Notes under the pieces: model-generated
What the model was told of the DNA's origin: nothing
The model's database searches: none
What the model saw: the letters and a program-made list of their open reading frames with translations, nothing else
NCBI GenBank assembly: GCA_045546535.1
Contig: JAZQDA010000017.1
Coordinates: forward strand, 1-7,056
Direction of reading: 5' to 3'
DNA length: 7,056 bases
Source: RGIG1828 sp045546535
GTDB lineage: Bacteria > Bacillota > Clostridia > UMGS1810
Part shown: positions 5,826-7,056 of the stretch, piece after piece
Layout of the letters: each line of letters begins with the position of its first letter
Position numbering within the stretch: position 1 is the first letter of the stretch
Translations under genes and position numbers: made by a program

Positions 5826-6278
5826 CTACTGGATAAACTTTGTAAGACGAGAGCAAAGTTGTTTTGCGCTCTTTTCATTTCGTACAACTATCATAATTGT
5901 GTCATCACCGCAGATTGTTCCGACAATCTCGTCCCACACAAATGTGTCAAGCGCATAACCTACCGCCTGAGCCGCTCCCGACATTGTTTTTAAAACAACT
6001 ATATTTGATGCATAATCTGCTTTTGTAAGACAGTGGTTTAAGATTTTTTCGAGTTTGTCGCTTATGCTTATGTCGTTGTCTTTAGACGGTGCGTACTTAT
6101 ATGTGCCGTCAGGGAGCAGCACCTTAATAATGCGCATTTCCTGAAGGTCACGCGATGCCGTTGCCTGAGTAACATTAAATCCGCTCTCATTTAATCTTCT
6201 GGTAAGTTTAGACTGAGTCGCGATGTTTTCTGAAGTTATAAGTTCCAGTATTTTTTCGTGTCTTTCTGATTTTATCAT
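5826..6278 (-). CDS. argR: Arginine repressor ArgR/AhrC
   Basis: A hexameric, arginine-responsive transcription factor that represses arginine biosynthesis and activates catabolism genes in Firmicutes. The 150 residues match the family. The N-terminal winged helix (about 1-70) begins with SERHEKILELI and has the recognition helix VTQATASRDLQEM (36-48) with the conserved SRDL. The C-terminal oligomerisation/arginine-binding domain (about 80-150) has GAAQAVGYALD (101-111) and GTICGDDTIMIVV (120-132). The Asp pair D125-D126 corresponds to the arginine-contacting GDDT of ArgR proteins. The ATG at 6278 follows AGGAG (6290-6286) by 7 nt, 15 nt after the nadK stop. I saw no clear ARG box near this gene, so autoregulation through the spacer cannot be claimed. 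Its place between nadK and recN is the conserved clostridial order rather than evidence that it regulates them. Confidence 0.96.
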   Translation of the reverse strand: MIKSERHEKILELITSENIATQSKLTRRLNESGFNVTQATASRDLQEMRIIKVLLPDGTYKYAPSKDNDISISDKLEKILNHCLTKADYASNIVVLKTMSGAAQAVGYALDTFVWDEIVGTICGDDTIMIVVRNEKSAKQLCSRLTKFIQ

Positions 6279-6293
6279 TTTCGCTCTCCTGAA

Positions 6294-7056
6294 TTATAGT
6301 TTTTTATTGAATATCTCAAAAAAGCCTTTGTTACTTATCTTAATAAGCCTTGTTTTGAGAGATGATGCGTTTATTGTAATCTCGTCGCCGTCAGAAATTT
6401 TTATGCTTTTGTGTCCGTCTGATGTTAGCATTGATATATCATCAAAGTTTGCGTGAAAGCGTATTGATATTTCTGAATTTCCGTGCACTATCATTGGTTT
6501 TGCGCCTAAAGAATGCGGACATACAGGCGTTATTATGCACACATCAAGCGATGAATCAACTATCGGGCCACCTGCAGAAAGCGAATATGCAGTAGAGCCT
6601 GTCGGCGTTGAAACAACAACTCCGTCGCCGACATATGATGCGGCAAACTGTGAGTCAACAAAGATATCGAGCGCAATCATTCTTGTATAAGACGCTCTTG
6701 AAATAACAAGGTCGTTGAGTGCAACCAGGGTTTTCTTTTCCTCTGTGCCTTTTGCCTTTACAGATGCCTCTATCATAAATCTTTCATCAAAACTGTAATC
6801 GCCCTTTGTGAAGGACTCAAGCGCCGACTCAAGTTCTGTAGGCTCAACATCTGCTAAAAAGCCCATATTGCCCATATTTATGCCAAGGATTGGAACATTA
6901 AGACTTGATGCAACACCGGCAACAAGCAGTATTGTTCCGTCTCCGCCTATTACTATGGCACTTTGACACTGTGAAAGAATTTCTTTGAGTTCATCTTCCT
7001 GAGTGCCGTTTGAAAAAATAAGATTATATTTATCTTTTAAAAGTTCTTCACATTTT
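6294..7056 (-). CDS. nadK: NAD kinase, N-terminus cut by the window edge
   Basis: NAD kinase phosphorylates NAD to NADP with ATP (or polyphosphate), supplying NADPH-dependent metabolism; it is cytosolic and usually a homotetramer. The visible 253 residues start with KCEELLKDKYN. The nucleotide-binding GGDGT (37-41 of the visible part, coordinates 6947-6933) is followed by the typical PILGINMGNMGFL. An NDxxxxR-type element LNDLVISR (113-120) and the catalytic/NAD-binding STPTGSTAYSLSAGGP (149-164) follow. The C-terminus is complete. The family is usually about 270-290 residues, so roughly 25-35 N-terminal residues lie beyond the edge. An internal ATG at 6875 is not the start, because GGDGT and the preceding sequence are upstream of it in the same open frame. 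argR begins 15 nt after its stop. Confidence 0.97.
   Translation of the reverse strand, partial: KCEELLKDKYNLIFSNGTQEDELKEILSQCQSAIVIGGDGTILLVAGVASSLNVPILGINMGNMGFLADVEPTELESALESFTKGDYSFDERFMIEASVKAKGTEEKKTLVALNDLVISRASYTRMIALDIFVDSQFAASYVGDGVVVSTPTGSTAYSLSAGGPIVDSSLDVCIITPVCPHSLGAKPMIVHGNSEISIRFHANFDDISMLTSDGHKSIKISDGDEITINASSLKTRLIKISNKGFFEIFNKKL

Noticed and set aside
6294..6875. NAD kinase starting at the internal ATG at 6875
   Set aside because: The frame stays open to the edge and includes the essential GGDGT motif upstream, so the real start is outside the window.

Overview
The window looks like a chromosomal piece of a low-GC, anaerobic Firmicute of the class Clostridia. The reasons are AT-rich DNA with strong GGAGG-type ribosome binding sites, a gene for assembly of the [FeFe]-hydrogenase H-cluster, and the gene order nadK-argR-recN, which is a well-known clostridial/Bacillales arrangement. 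I cannot name the genus. All genes look intact except the one cut by the right edge. I see no tRNA, rRNA, CRISPR array, phage gene or complete mobile element.

Layout: two gene sets converge on one shared hairpin terminator at about 2327-2359. On the + strand, a sigma-A-like promoter with an extended -10 (85-113) precedes four closely spaced genes: a MIF/tautomerase-family protein (176-517), a small cysteine-rich TSCPD-domain protein (531-782), a TM1266-type putative regulator of the iron-only hydrogenase system (838-1095), and hydF, the H-cluster maturation GTPase (1146-2315). Short perfect hairpins without U-tracts sit in the two larger gaps. The hydrogenase structural genes and hydE/hydG are not in the window.

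On the - strand, read from right to left, are nadK (NAD kinase, N-terminus cut by the window edge), argR (arginine repressor), recN (SMC-like DNA repair ATPase), a ComEB/dCMP-deaminase-like zinc deaminase, and a 12-helix MFS transporter. Gaps are 15, 11, 1 and 41 nt, so these probably form one transcription unit whose promoter lies beyond the right edge. nadK-argR-recN is a conserved housekeeping core. The deaminase is tightly linked to recN, and the MFS gene is a more peripheral last member.

The most interesting part is the left cluster. HydF and the TM1266-like protein have a known functional connection, but here they follow a MIF-like tautomerase and an uncharacterised TSCPD protein, which suggests (but does not prove) a shared role in hydrogenase or metal/redox physiology. 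The rest is ordinary clostridial core genome, and I see no clear evidence of a wholly new system.
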